DNA of 40,253 nucleotides from Afipia sp. OHSU_II-C1 (GTDB taxonomy: Bacteria > Pseudomonadota > Alphaproteobacteria > Rhizobiales > Xanthobacteraceae), in the NCBI RefSeq assembly GCF_000497575.1, contig NZ_APJI01000003.1:1-40253 (forward strand). The letters are read 5' to 3'. The notes under the pieces are model-generated. The model had not been told where the DNA came from. It did not search any database and was given only the letters and a program-made list of their open reading frames with translations. Position numbers and translations under genes: made by a program. Below, in pieces: positions 16,312 to 24,089 of this stretch (its first letter is position 1; every line of letters starts with the position of its first letter).

Positions 16312-17223
16312 GTGGATACCCGGCAACTCAGGCATTTCGTTACCGTCGCGGACACCCTGCATTTCGGACGGGCCGCCGAGCGGCTCGGCATGACCCAGCC
16401 CCCGCTCAGCCAATCCATCATGGCCATGGAGCGCGAACTCGGCGCGCCGCTGTTCGTGCGGACCAAACGCAGTGTGGCGCTGACACCGTTCGGCGCGGAG
16501 TGGCTGCCCCATGTGCGCGCCGCGCTCGATGGCGTAAACACCCTGCCCGAGATCGCGCATCAATTGCGCGACGGCACCGCCGGTCGTCTGGCGCTCTCCT
16601 TCGTCAGCACCGCCGACTACAGCATCCTGCCGCTGCTGGTGCGCCGCTATGCTTCGCTCTATCCGAATGTCGAGATCTCGCTGACGGAAGCCACCAGCAA
16701 TGTGCAGATCGCAAACCTGCTCGAGGGCGACGGCCATGTCGGTCTGGTGATCCCGCCGCCGAACGCGGCGTTACCCAAACCGCTCTCCTATCTGCCACTC
16801 GTCACCGAGCCGCTGGTCGCAGCCGTGCCGGAGAGCTGGATTGCCGATGGTACGCTGTCGCTGTCGGCGGATCGGCTCGCGCCGGAATCTGTCGTGAGCG
16901 CCCCGCTCATCATCTTTCCACGGCAGAGCGCGCCGGCCTTCCACGATCTTGTCACCGAGTATTACACGGCACATGGTGGACAGGCGCGGATCGCGCAGGA
17001 GGCGATCCAGATGCAGACCATCATCAGTCTTGTCTCCGCCGGAATGGGGATCGCGCTCGTGCCCGCCTCGCTGCGCAACCTCGCGCGAACCGGCGTCCGC
17101 TATGTCGATCTGGCGGGTGACGCGCCCATCCTGGAAACCGGAATCACATGGCGCACTGGAGACACCACGCCGACCATCGAGCGCTTTGTCAGCATCGCGC
17201 GGGAGATGGCGGGCGCGGTTTGA
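16312..17223 (+). CDS. LysR family transcriptional regulator
   Basis: A 303-residue regulator with the standard LysR layout. The N-terminal helix-turn-helix is MDTRQLRHFVTVADTLHFGRAAERLGMTQPPLSQ (positions 1-34 in sense), followed by a linker helix and the two-lobed effector domain from about residue 90 to the end. The start is GTG at 16312; no strong Shine-Dalgarno is visible and the upstream stretch is A+T-rich. LysR proteins often control the divergently read neighbour, so ilvD is the obvious target, but the effector is unknown. It converges on the DUF411 gene, with adjoining stop codons. Confidence 0.93.
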   Translation: MDTRQLRHFVTVADTLHFGRAAERLGMTQPPLSQSIMAMERELGAPLFVRTKRSVALTPFGAEWLPHVRAALDGVNTLPEIAHQLRDGTAGRLALSFVSTADYSILPLLVRRYASLYPNVEISLTEATSNVQIANLLEGDGHVGLVIPPPNAALPKPLSYLPLVTEPLVAAVPESWIADGTLSLSADRLAPESVVSAPLIIFPRQSAPAFHDLVTEYYTAHGGQARIAQEAIQMQTIISLVSAGMGIALVPASLRNLARTGVRYVDLAGDAPILETGITWRTGDTTPTIERFVSIAREMAGAV

Positions 17224-17706
17224 TCAGATCGCCTGCGCTCCGCGATAGCGCGCGAACACGCGTTGCTCGTCGGCCGAAAAGAGAACCACATCATATGTCT
17301 CGGGCGGACTTCCCTCGACCTCCATGCCCGGAGATCCGGTCGGCATGCCGCCAACGGCCAGGCCTTTCGCCTGCGGTTTTTCGGCAAGCAGCCGTTTGAT
17401 CGCATCGGCCGGCACATGCCCTTCGATGGCATAGCCGCCGATTTCGGCCGTGTGACAGGAGGAAAGCTCCAGAGGCACGCCAAGTTTTGTCTTGAGCGGT
17501 GCGACGTCGGCAGACTGGATTTCATCGACTGCAAAACCTGCCGCCTTCACATGTGCGATCCAGCCGCCGCAGCAGCCGCATGCAGGATCCCGGGTCACGG
17601 TCATCCGGGGAAGCCCTTCGGCTGCATGCGAATAACGCGTCAGCACCAGCCATGCCGCCACCGGCAATGCTCCCGCCAACACCGCGCGCCGCGTCGAAAT
17701 CGTCAT
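17224..17706 (-). CDS. DUF411 domain protein, exported, probable metal-binding
   Basis: A 160-residue protein. The N-terminus MTISTRRAVLAGAL has a twin-arginine pair (R6, R7) and a hydrophobic stretch to about residue 22, so export by Tat or Sec is likely. The DUF411 core follows, with the cysteine cluster C43-G-C45-C46-GGW and the later SSCHTAEIGGYAIEGHVP (cysteine and histidines). DUF411 proteins often accompany copper or metal resistance genes, and the cysteines suggest a metal ligand role. No such genes are adjacent here. The start at 17706 was preferred to 17787 because it begins the signal sequence. Confidence 0.87.
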   Translation of the reverse strand: MTISTRRAVLAGALPVAAWLVLTRYSHAAEGLPRMTVTRDPACGCCGGWIAHVKAAGFAVDEIQSADVAPLKTKLGVPLELSSCHTAEIGGYAIEGHVPADAIKRLLAEKPQAKGLAVGGMPTGSPGMEVEGSPPETYDVVLFSADEQRVFARYRGAQAI

Positions 17707-17803
17707 CAATCCATTCCTCGTCTGCCGTGGCGCGCGCCGCGCGCGATCATGCCAGCAAGAATACCGGGAACAGTCGGCATCATCCAATCAAGGATCGGTT
17801 AGG

Positions 17804-18043
17804 TTACCGGCCGAAGATCAGCTTCAACCACGGCGCAAGATGGAACGCACTCATCAGCCCGTACATCGCGGCCATGCCGCCGAACGATGTGCCGTGCGCG
17901 CACATAAACGCCGGAGCGCTTTCATCGGCAACACCCGTCAGCAGCGCCATGACCGCGCAGGTCGGCGCGGCCGCAAGGCTCAGCCACTCGCCTGCCCGAA
18001 ACGCGCCTGCGTTCCGGGGCGCATCCGAACACGTCGCGCTCAT
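17804..18043 (-). CDS. Small membrane protein of unknown function
   Basis: A 79-residue protein with two hydrophobic segments (about residues 20-38 and 52-76, ending APWLKLIFGR) and three cysteines (C5, C29, C48). I do not recognise a family. Its ATG overlaps the stop codon of the DUF899 gene by four bases (ATGA), so it is translationally coupled to it. This arrangement makes the gene believable despite its size and suggests it works with the DUF899 protein at the membrane, perhaps in thiol chemistry. That is inference from context only. Confidence 0.72.
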   Translation of the reverse strand: MSATCSDAPRNAGAFRAGEWLSLAAAPTCAVMALLTGVADESAPAFMCAHGTSFGGMAAMYGLMSAFHLAPWLKLIFGR

Positions 18044-18843
18044 GTCGCCGCACCGTTGTCTCTATTGCGGAACGCTTCCTCGCCGACATCGGATACGGCA
18101 ATCCATTTCGGATCGGGCGCGGCGCCCGGAACATAACTGTCGTTCCAGTTCCACCACTTGTAGGGCCGTTCCTGCGGATAACCTCGTGGCGAATCTTCCC
18201 ACGCTTCCTGACGCCCGAGCGCGGTCATATCGAGATAGCTCCACACCGTGCCCATCGCCTCATCGCCGCGCGTGTTGATGAAGTAGGTGCGGAAGATGCG
18301 GTCGCCATCGCGAATGAAAGCATTGTGACCGTGCCACAGATCGACACCGAAATCGGCATCGAAACTGTCGGTGATGGTCACCCACGGGATATGCTCCCAG
18401 CCCATCCGCGCTTTCAGGCGCGTGATATCGGCCTGCGGGGCACGCGAGGCATAGACGAGCGTGGTGTCGCGCGCGTTGAGATGGACCGGATTGGAAACCT
18501 GATCGGCTCCGAGCGAACAGCCGATGCAGGCATGCTCCGGCCAACCATGCACGCCGGGCTCGAAGAACGCGCGATAGACGATCAACTGGCGGCGGCCCTG
18601 AAACAGGTCGAGCAGGCTCATTTTGCCGTTCGGCCCGTCGAACGCGTATGTCTTCTCCACGGCCATCCATGGCATCCGCCGACGCTCTGCGGCCAGCGCG
18701 TCACGGGCGCGCGTCTGGGCCTTCTCCTTGACCAGAAGCCGCTCGCGCGCAGCCTCCCATTCTTCTGCCGAAACAACAGGTGGCGTGTTCATGGCGTTCT
18801 GTCCTTCTTTCCGGGGCGTCTCAGGTGAGGTAATCGTGGTCAT
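18040..18843 (-). CDS. DUF899 family thioredoxin-like protein
   Basis: A 267-residue soluble protein with a thioredoxin/AhpC-like fold. Family hallmarks are VEKTYAFDGPNGKMSLLDLF, then LIVYRAFFEPG, the thiol motif C106-IG-C109 (EHACIGCSLGADQ), and the C-terminal Y(K)WWNWNDSY region. The reaction catalysed by the family is not established. The ATG at 18843 has GGAGG 7 bases upstream; ATG 18792 is an alternative. The frame is open to 20112, but that extension runs antisense through the divergent regulator gene and is not real. It is coupled to the 79-residue gene downstream and divergent from the helix-turn-helix gene. Confidence 0.88.
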   Translation of the reverse strand: MTTITSPETPRKEGQNAMNTPPVVSAEEWEAARERLLVKEKAQTRARDALAAERRRMPWMAVEKTYAFDGPNGKMSLLDLFQGRRQLIVYRAFFEPGVHGWPEHACIGCSLGADQVSNPVHLNARDTTLVYASRAPQADITRLKARMGWEHIPWVTITDSFDADFGVDLWHGHNAFIRDGDRIFRTYFINTRGDEAMGTVWSYLDMTALGRQEAWEDSPRGYPQERPYKWWNWNDSYVPGAAPDPKWIAVSDVGEEAFRNRDNGAAT

Positions 18844-18972
18844 CGGAACCTCCGAATGGCTCGTGTCTTCGAGCTGGAACGCAACGCCGCTCACCGCCGA
18901 TCGTTCGTGCTCGGGGACAGACTTAAGGTCGGATGTGGGAACGGTGGGAGTGACAAGTTTGGCGGGATTCCG

Positions 18973-20208
18973 ATGGACTCGCTGATCACGGCTGCAGCCC
19001 GCGCGCTCGCATCGGGAGATCCTCTCGGAGCACTGAACCGAGTCGCGCTGCGCAACGATCCGCCGGCCCTTGCGCTCCGGGGCCTCGCAATGGCTCAGCT
19101 CGGCGACCTTGCCAAGGCACGAACGCTTCTGCAAAGGGCCGCGCGTGCGTTTGGCCCGAAGGAGGCCTTGGCCCGCGCCAGATGCGTCGTTGCCGAGGCC
19201 GAGATCGCGCTGGTCTCGCGCGATGTGGTTTCCGGTCATCTCGGCTGGCCCGTGAAGGCGCTCGACAGCGCCCGTACGGTTCTTGAACAGCACGGCGACT
19301 GGGTCAATGCAGCCCACGCGCGGCACCTCGAGATCAGACGTCTTCTTCTGATTGGGCGACTCGACCAGGCCGAGCACGCGATCGCCGAACTCGACCCCGC
19401 TCCCCTCCCGCCCGCATGGCGCGCGGCGCATGAACTGACCGTTGCGGGAATCGCGATGCGGAGAATTCGCACAAAAGAAGCTCGCGCAGCGCTGGTGAGA
19501 GCCGAACGCGCGGCACGCGAGGCCCACATTCCCGCGCTGCTGGCGGAAGTCGACAGCGCGTCCCGCGTGTTGAAGACGCCGGCGGCACGTATGATCGCGC
19601 ATGGCGAAGAGCGTTTTCTCCTGCTCGAAGACGTCGAAAGGCTGCTCACCTCGAAAACGCTCATCGTGGATGCCGCGCGTTATGCCGTACGCAGCGCGGG
19701 CACGAGCGTCTCGCTCGCGGGGCGTCCGGTGCTGTTCGCGCTTGCCCGCGCGCTCGCTGAAGCGTGGCCGCAAGACGCCCCTCGAAGCGTGCTGCTCGCG
19801 CGCGCCTTCAGGGCGAAGCACGCCGATGACTCCCATCGTGCGAGGCTGCGCGTTGAGATCGGGCGGCTTCGCAAGGCGCTGCGGCCGCTGGCGGACATCA
19901 CCGCGACCAAGGACGGGTTCGCGCTGGCGCCACTCAGCGCGCGCGATGTGGCCGTGCTGGCGACGCCGGTCGAAGAGGATCACGGATCGGTGCTGGCTTT
20001 TCTCGCCGACGGCGAGTCGTGGTCGAGTTCGGCGCTCGCCCTTGCGCTCGGCGCCAGCCAGCGCACGGTGCAGCGCGCGCTCGATGAACTCGCGGATGCC
20101 GGCAAGGTGCAATCATTCGGCCGTGCCCGCGCGCGCCGCTGGATGACCCCGCCGGTGGCCGGATTCACGACGACATTGTTACTCCCTGCAGCCCTGCCGA
20201 ATGATTAG
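18973..20208 (+). CDS. Large helix-turn-helix regulator with helical-repeat N-terminus
   Basis: A 411-residue putative transcription regulator. The first ~210 residues are alanine-rich helical pairs resembling tetratricopeptide repeats (RGLAMAQLGDLAKARTLLQRA). Residues about 232-315 look like an OmpR/SARP-type winged helix (SLAGRPVLFALARALAEAW, RLRVEIGRLRKALRPL). Near 340-390 there is a second winged helix (SALALALGASQRTVQRALDEL, with basic wing FGRARARRW). The ATG at 18973 was chosen; an in-frame ATG at 18856 would add 39 atypical residues. It is divergent from the DUF899 gene and 33 bases before the beta-propeller gene. Target genes are unknown; the flanking genes are the obvious candidates. 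Confidence 0.78.
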   Translation: MDSLITAAARALASGDPLGALNRVALRNDPPALALRGLAMAQLGDLAKARTLLQRAARAFGPKEALARARCVVAEAEIALVSRDVVSGHLGWPVKALDSARTVLEQHGDWVNAAHARHLEIRRLLLIGRLDQAEHAIAELDPAPLPPAWRAAHELTVAGIAMRRIRTKEARAALVRAERAAREAHIPALLAEVDSASRVLKTPAARMIAHGEERFLLLEDVERLLTSKTLIVDAARYAVRSAGTSVSLAGRPVLFALARALAEAWPQDAPRSVLLARAFRAKHADDSHRARLRVEIGRLRKALRPLADITATKDGFALAPLSARDVAVLATPVEEDHGSVLAFLADGESWSSSALALALGASQRTVQRALDELADAGKVQSFGRARARRWMTPPVAGFTTTLLLPAALPND

Positions 20209-20241
20209 GTTGCGATCGTCAAAGCAACGGAGATGCAGAAA

Positions 20242-20889
20242 ATGAAACGCGCGGCAGCAGAAATCCTTCGCGAATACGGCCCCTTTCCCGGCGCGGAGGA
20301 CGTGCACGGCGTGACCTTCGACGGCCGGAATGTCTGGTTCGCGTCCGGCGACCGGCTGAACGCTTTTGACCCGCAGAGCGGCAAGCCTGTGCGGACCATC
20401 GACGTCCCCGCGCATGCGGGCACGGCCTTCGACGGACGCCATCTGTTCCAGATCTTCGAAAGGAACATTCGCAAGATCGACCCGGCATCCGGGCGCGTGC
20501 TTGCGACCATCCCCGCGCCCGGCGACGGCGGCGATTCAGGAATGGCGTGGGCCGAAGGCTCACTCTGGGTCGGACAGTATCGCGAGAAGAAGATTCATCA
20601 GATCGACCCCGAGACGGGCGCCATCATCCGCACCATTGAATCGAACCGCTTCGTCACCGGCGTCACCTGGGTCGACGGCGAACTCTGGCACGGCGTGTGG
20701 GAAGGCGACGACAGCGCGCTGCGGCGGATCGATCCGCAGACCGGCGAGGTTTTCGAAGAACTCACGCTGCCGGCGGGAACGGGAGTTTCAGGCCTTGAAT
20801 CCGACGGCAAGGATCAACTGTTCTGCGGCGGCGGAAAGAGCGGAAAGCTGCGCGCCGTGCGCCGGCCGAAGCGAAACGCAGGCAAGTAA
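20242..20889 (+). CDS. Beta-propeller protein (glutamine cyclotransferase / YncE-like)
   Basis: A 215-residue protein built of about five short repeats with the pattern VWF..GD.L...DP.SGK...TI, e.g. NVWFASGDRLNAFDP, LFQIFERNIRKIDP, LWVGQYREKKIHQIDP and LWHGVWEGDDSALRRIDP. Such repeats form a beta-propeller like glutaminyl-peptide cyclotransferase, SMP-30 or YncE. I see no signal peptide, so it is probably cytosolic, and no catalytic residues can be assigned. GGAG at 20229-20232 sits well for ATG 20242 but abuts the alternative ATG 20233. It follows the helix-turn-helix gene closely and is likely cotranscribed. Confidence 0.82.
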   Translation: MKRAAAEILREYGPFPGAEDVHGVTFDGRNVWFASGDRLNAFDPQSGKPVRTIDVPAHAGTAFDGRHLFQIFERNIRKIDPASGRVLATIPAPGDGGDSGMAWAEGSLWVGQYREKKIHQIDPETGAIIRTIESNRFVTGVTWVDGELWHGVWEGDDSALRRIDPQTGEVFEELTLPAGTGVSGLESDGKDQLFCGGGKSGKLRAVRRPKRNAGK

Positions 20890-20904
20890 ACGAGCGAAAG
20901 TTGA

Positions 20905-20923
20905 GCGCCGGAAATTCCGGCGC
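20905..20923. terminator. Hairpin between converging genes
   Basis: GCGCCGGAA (20905-20913) pairs with TTCCGGCGC (20915-20923) around a single base, or as a 7 bp stem with a 5-base loop. It sits between the stops of the beta-propeller and HxlR genes and could end both transcripts. Confidence 0.6.
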
Positions 20924-20946
20924 CTGCGCCTATCGCCTGATACAAC

Positions 20947-21378
20947 TCACTCGGGCATAGCGAAACGAATTTGACGCGTTCCGATCGGAGCGCCGGTTGC
21001 ACGGTCGATCGTAACGGGATCAATCTCCGTTCCGATCTCAGCATCGAAGAACCGGGTTACACCGTCCTTGTTACGGTGCTTTCGTCCCCACGCGCTGATC
21101 GCAAACAACACAGGCAGGAAGTCCCTGCCCGCCTGTGTCAGGACGTATTCATCGCGCGGCGGCCGCTCCGAATAGCGCCGCTTCTCCAGCAGTCCGTCAT
21201 CCGTAAGCGCCGAAAGCCGGCGGGTCAGGATCGTGGGAGCGATCCCAAGGCTTTTGCGGAACTCATCGAAGCGCGTCAGCCCCCCATGGGCATCCCGCAG
21301 GATCAGCATGCTCCATGCGTCCCCCACCAGCGCGAGGCTGCGGGCGATCAGGCAGGGCTGGTCGGAAAGATTCTGCAT
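20947..21378 (-). CDS. HxlR family transcriptional regulator
   Basis: A 143-residue winged-helix protein. Family features are CLIARSLALVGDAWSMLILRD with the conserved cysteine at C9, then FDEFRKSLGIAPTILTRRLSAL (recognition region) and RPPRDEYVLTQAGRDFLPVL. Many HxlR proteins respond to electrophiles or quinones through the N-terminal cysteine. The ATG at 21378 (MQNLSDQPC) was chosen because the family normally starts about ten residues before that cysteine; the longer frame to 21450 overlaps the operator region. It is divergent from the hydrolase and oxidoreductase genes, its likely targets. Confidence 0.92.
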   Translation of the reverse strand: MQNLSDQPCLIARSLALVGDAWSMLILRDAHGGLTRFDEFRKSLGIAPTILTRRLSALTDDGLLEKRRYSERPPRDEYVLTQAGRDFLPVLFAISAWGRKHRNKDGVTRFFDAEIGTEIDPVTIDRATGAPIGTRQIRFAMPE

Positions 21379-21390
21379 ATCGATATCTTT

Positions 21391-21424
21391 TTGATAGTGA
21401 CTTACTTTCGAAATGATAGTAACT
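21391..21424. promoter_or_regulatory. Operator-promoter region between HxlR and hydrolase genes
   Basis: TGATAGTGACT (21392-21402) and TGATAGTAACT (21414-21424) are direct repeats (10 of 11) exactly 22 bases apart, i.e. two DNA turns. The palindrome TTTCGAAA lies between them. TTGATA and TGATAG, 17 bases apart, could be a rightward promoter; TTACTA and CACTAT on the other strand, also 17 apart, a leftward one. One regulator could thus control both directions. Confidence 0.55.
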
Positions 21425-21476
21425 CGTTTCGCATCGATATTCCACAACAAACTGAACGCAGAGTGGAGAGCCAGCG

Positions 21477-22340
21477 ATGACGAAGCCTGTCGGCAACCTC
21501 GGGCCGGGCGTGCGCTACGCCGACGCCCCCAACCTCTCCATCAATGTTGGGGGAACTGCTTTTGCCTATCGTGATCTCGGTCCGCGCGGCGGTATCCCTG
21601 TGGTTTTGCTCAACCATTGGGGCGCGGTTCTGGACAATTTCGACCCGAGGATCGTCGACGGACTCGCCAGCAGATATCGCGTGATTGCGACCGACTACCG
21701 GGGCATCGGCGGATCAGGCGGAACAGCGCCGGTGACTGTGGATGAAATGGCGCGGGACACGATTGCCCTGATCGATGCGCTTGGCTTCAGGCAGGTCGAT
21801 CTGCTGGGCTTTTCACTGGGTGGGTTCGTGGCGCAGGATGTAGCGCTGAACGCTCCCGGCCTTGTCCGAAAGCTTATCCTGACCGGCACTGGTCCGGCGG
21901 GAGGCGAAGGTATCGACAAGGTCGGATCGGTATCCTGGCCACTGATCATCAAGGGCATGCTGACGTTCCAGGATCCGAAGTTCTACCTGTTCTTCACCTC
22001 GACAGCGAATGGCCGTCGCGCCGCGAAAGCCTTTCTGGCCCGGCTGAAGGAGCGCAAGACGGAACGCGACAAGGAGCCGACTCCCCGCGCTTTCCTGCGG
22101 CAACTCAAGGCGATCAAAGGCTGGGGCCGGCAGCCGCCTCAGAATCTTGCCGCCATCAAAATCCCGGTCCTGATCGCCAACGGCGACAACGACATCATGG
22201 TTCCGACCGTGAACAGCATCGACATGGCGCGGCGCATCTCCGGGGCCGAGCTGGTGATCTACGAAGACGCCGGACATGGCGGCATCTTCCAGCATCACGA
22301 GGCCTTCGTGAAAAAGGCTCTTTCCTTCCTTGGCGCCTGA
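21477..22340 (+). CDS. Alpha/beta hydrolase
   Basis: A 287-residue hydrolase of the alpha/beta fold. The nucleophile elbow is G-F-S113-L-G-G, the oxyanion region VVLLNHWGAVLDNFD, the likely acid lies in LIANGDNDIMVP and the catalytic histidine in YEDAGHGGIFQHH. The HWG variant replaces the common HGxP. Substrate is not predictable. GGAG precedes the ATG at 21477. It is followed by the oxidoreductase gene after 29 bases and is divergent from the HxlR gene, so a stress- or xenobiotic-induced pair is a reasonable guess. Confidence 0.9.
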   Translation: MTKPVGNLGPGVRYADAPNLSINVGGTAFAYRDLGPRGGIPVVLLNHWGAVLDNFDPRIVDGLASRYRVIATDYRGIGGSGGTAPVTVDEMARDTIALIDALGFRQVDLLGFSLGGFVAQDVALNAPGLVRKLILTGTGPAGGEGIDKVGSVSWPLIIKGMLTFQDPKFYLFFTSTANGRRAAKAFLARLKERKTERDKEPTPRAFLRQLKAIKGWGRQPPQNLAAIKIPVLIANGDNDIMVPTVNSIDMARRISGAELVIYEDAGHGGIFQHHEAFVKKALSFLGA

Positions 22341-22369
22341 CGCCGCTGCTAACTCTTAAGGAGATAACC

Positions 22370-23371
22370 ATGAAGGCGTTCGTCGTTGAGAAGTACAAAA
22401 AGAAGGGTCCTCTGCGCCTGACCGATCGGCCGGAACCAGACGTGCGGGAGAATGATGTGCTGGTCGAGGTTCACGCCACGGCCGTGAATCTTCTGGATTC
22501 CAAAATCCGGGATGGAGAGTTCAAGCTCATCCTTCCCTATCGTCCACCTTTCATCCTCGGACACGATGTCGCCGGAACGGTTGTCAGGGCCGGATCGAAG
22601 GTCAAGCGTTTCAAGGTTGGCGACAACGTCTACGCGCGGCCACGCGATCATCGGATCGGTACGTTTGCCGAACTCATCGCCATCGACGAAGCCGACGTGG
22701 CACTGAAGCCGGCGAACATCAGCATGGAAGAAGCCGCGTCTCTTCCGTTGGTCGGGTTGACCGCGTGGCAGGCGCTGGTTGAGGTCGGCAAGGTAAAACC
22801 GGGACAGAGAGTGTTCATCCAGGCCGGCTCCGGCGGTGTCGGAACTTTTGCCATCCAACTCGCCAAGCATCTCGGCGCGACAGTGGCGACCACGACGAGC
22901 GCGAAAAATATGGAGATGGTCAAGAGTCTGGGGGCAGACGTGGTCATCAACTACAAGACGCAGGACTTCGAGAAAATCCTGTCGGGCTACGATCTCGTCC
23001 TGAACAGTCAGGATCCAGACACGCTCGAAAAATCCCTTCGCGTGGTGAAGCCGGGTGGCCTGCTCATTTCAATTTCCGGTCCACCGGACCCTGCGTTCGC
23101 CAAGGCGCTGGGATTGAATCCGTTCCTGAAGCTGGTGCTGCGCCTGTTAAGCCGCGGCGTGAGAAGTAAAGCCAGGAAGCTCGGGATAAATTATTCCTTC
23201 CTGTTCATGCGCGCAGATGGGCAGCAGCTAGGTGAGATTACGCGTCTGATCGAATCCGGCGCGGTTCGCCCTGTCGTTGACAAGGTGTTCCCGTTTGAGA
23301 AGACCGGCGACGCGCTGGTCTACGTCGAGACCGGACGCGCAAAAGGCAAGGTGGCGATCACGGTGAAATAA
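22370..23371 (+). CDS. NADP-dependent medium-chain reductase (quinone oxidoreductase-like)
   Basis: A 333-residue enzyme of the medium-chain dehydrogenase/reductase superfamily, zinc-independent quinone reductase branch. It shows LGHDVAGTVVRAGSKVKRFKVGD near residue 65 (read as the family GHE/D motif), the nucleotide-binding VFIQAGSGGVGTFAIQLAKHLGA near 150 and the C-terminal KVFPFEKTGDALVYVETGRAKGKV. The catalytic and structural zinc cysteine sets are absent. A strong AAGGAG precedes the ATG. It probably reduces quinones or enones with NADPH, in one unit with the alpha/beta hydrolase under HxlR control. Confidence 0.9.
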   Translation: MKAFVVEKYKKKGPLRLTDRPEPDVRENDVLVEVHATAVNLLDSKIRDGEFKLILPYRPPFILGHDVAGTVVRAGSKVKRFKVGDNVYARPRDHRIGTFAELIAIDEADVALKPANISMEEAASLPLVGLTAWQALVEVGKVKPGQRVFIQAGSGGVGTFAIQLAKHLGATVATTTSAKNMEMVKSLGADVVINYKTQDFEKILSGYDLVLNSQDPDTLEKSLRVVKPGGLLISISGPPDPAFAKALGLNPFLKLVLRLLSRGVRSKARKLGINYSFLFMRADGQQLGEITRLIESGAVRPVVDKVFPFEKTGDALVYVETGRAKGKVAITVK

Positions 23372-23462
23372 ACGCACCACAAACGATCGGCAAGGTGCAC
23401 GTCCACCGAAACGACGCGCGAAGACCGCTAAACCGCTTCGGCCTTGATCGGCATATCTCGCT

Positions 23463-24062
23463 TCATTTCTTGCGTTGCGGATAAATCGTTTCGCCGCGCT
23501 TGAGCATCGCGACGAACGCCTCGATCTTTTTCTTCCGCCCGGCTTCGGTCTTCATGTTGTGAGTGCGGAACGCCAGCGCGAAGCGATTCTGCGCACTGAG
23601 TTTCGCCAGCATCGCCTTGGCTTTCGGCTCGGCGTCGATGGCTTCCTGAAGATCGGCGGGGATTTTCATGTCCTTGCCGCTCTTGTAGGCGCGATCCCAG
23701 CGCCCATCCGCTTTCGCGGCTTCGACCTGCTTCAGGCCGTGCTCGGTCATCATTCCTTCTTTGATGAGCCGTGCGACATTGTCGACATTGATCTGGCTCC
23801 AGGTGCCCTTCTTGCTGCGCGGCGAGTAGCGCTGCAGAAAGCTCAGGTCATCGAAACCTTTACGCTGGCCGTCGATCCAGCCCCAGCAGAGAACGGCATC
23901 GATGGCTTCCTTGGGCGTGATCGACTTGAGCCCCGAATCCACCTTGTGGATCTTGATCCAGACCTCGTCCGCTTTGTCGTGATGCTTGGCGAGCCACTTG
24001 TAAAAACTCGCCGCATCCTTGAACGCGTGATTTTTTTCAGGATCGACTAAGACCGGCGCCAT
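23463..24062 (-). CDS. YdeI/OmpD-associated family protein
   Basis: A 199-residue soluble protein of the YdeI (bacteriocin-protection) family. Family stretches are WLAKHHDKADEVWIKIHK, AIDAVLCWGWIDGQRKGFDD, and RYSPRSKKGTWSQINVDNVARLI, then a C-terminal helical part with THNMKTEAGRKKKIEAFV. The molecular role is unknown; the bacteriocin link comes from a few enterobacterial studies. It lies 27 bases downstream of guaA on the same strand and could be read through from it. Confidence 0.87.
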   Translation of the reverse strand: MAPVLVDPEKNHAFKDAASFYKWLAKHHDKADEVWIKIHKVDSGLKSITPKEAIDAVLCWGWIDGQRKGFDDLSFLQRYSPRSKKGTWSQINVDNVARLIKEGMMTEHGLKQVEAAKADGRWDRAYKSGKDMKIPADLQEAIDAEPKAKAMLAKLSAQNRFALAFRTHNMKTEAGRKKKIEAFVAMLKRGETIYPQRKK

Positions 24063-24089
24063 CGGCTTGTCCGTCCCAAGGCCCTCGCC

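Noticed and set aside
18040..20112. 690-codon frame extending DUF899 upstream
   Set aside because: The extra ~420 codons are antisense to the helix-turn-helix gene; family similarity and a GGAGG support the start at 18843.
17804..23371. Genomic island or prophage
   Set aside because: There is no integrase, tRNA, att-like repeat or base-composition shift; the genes match their surroundings.
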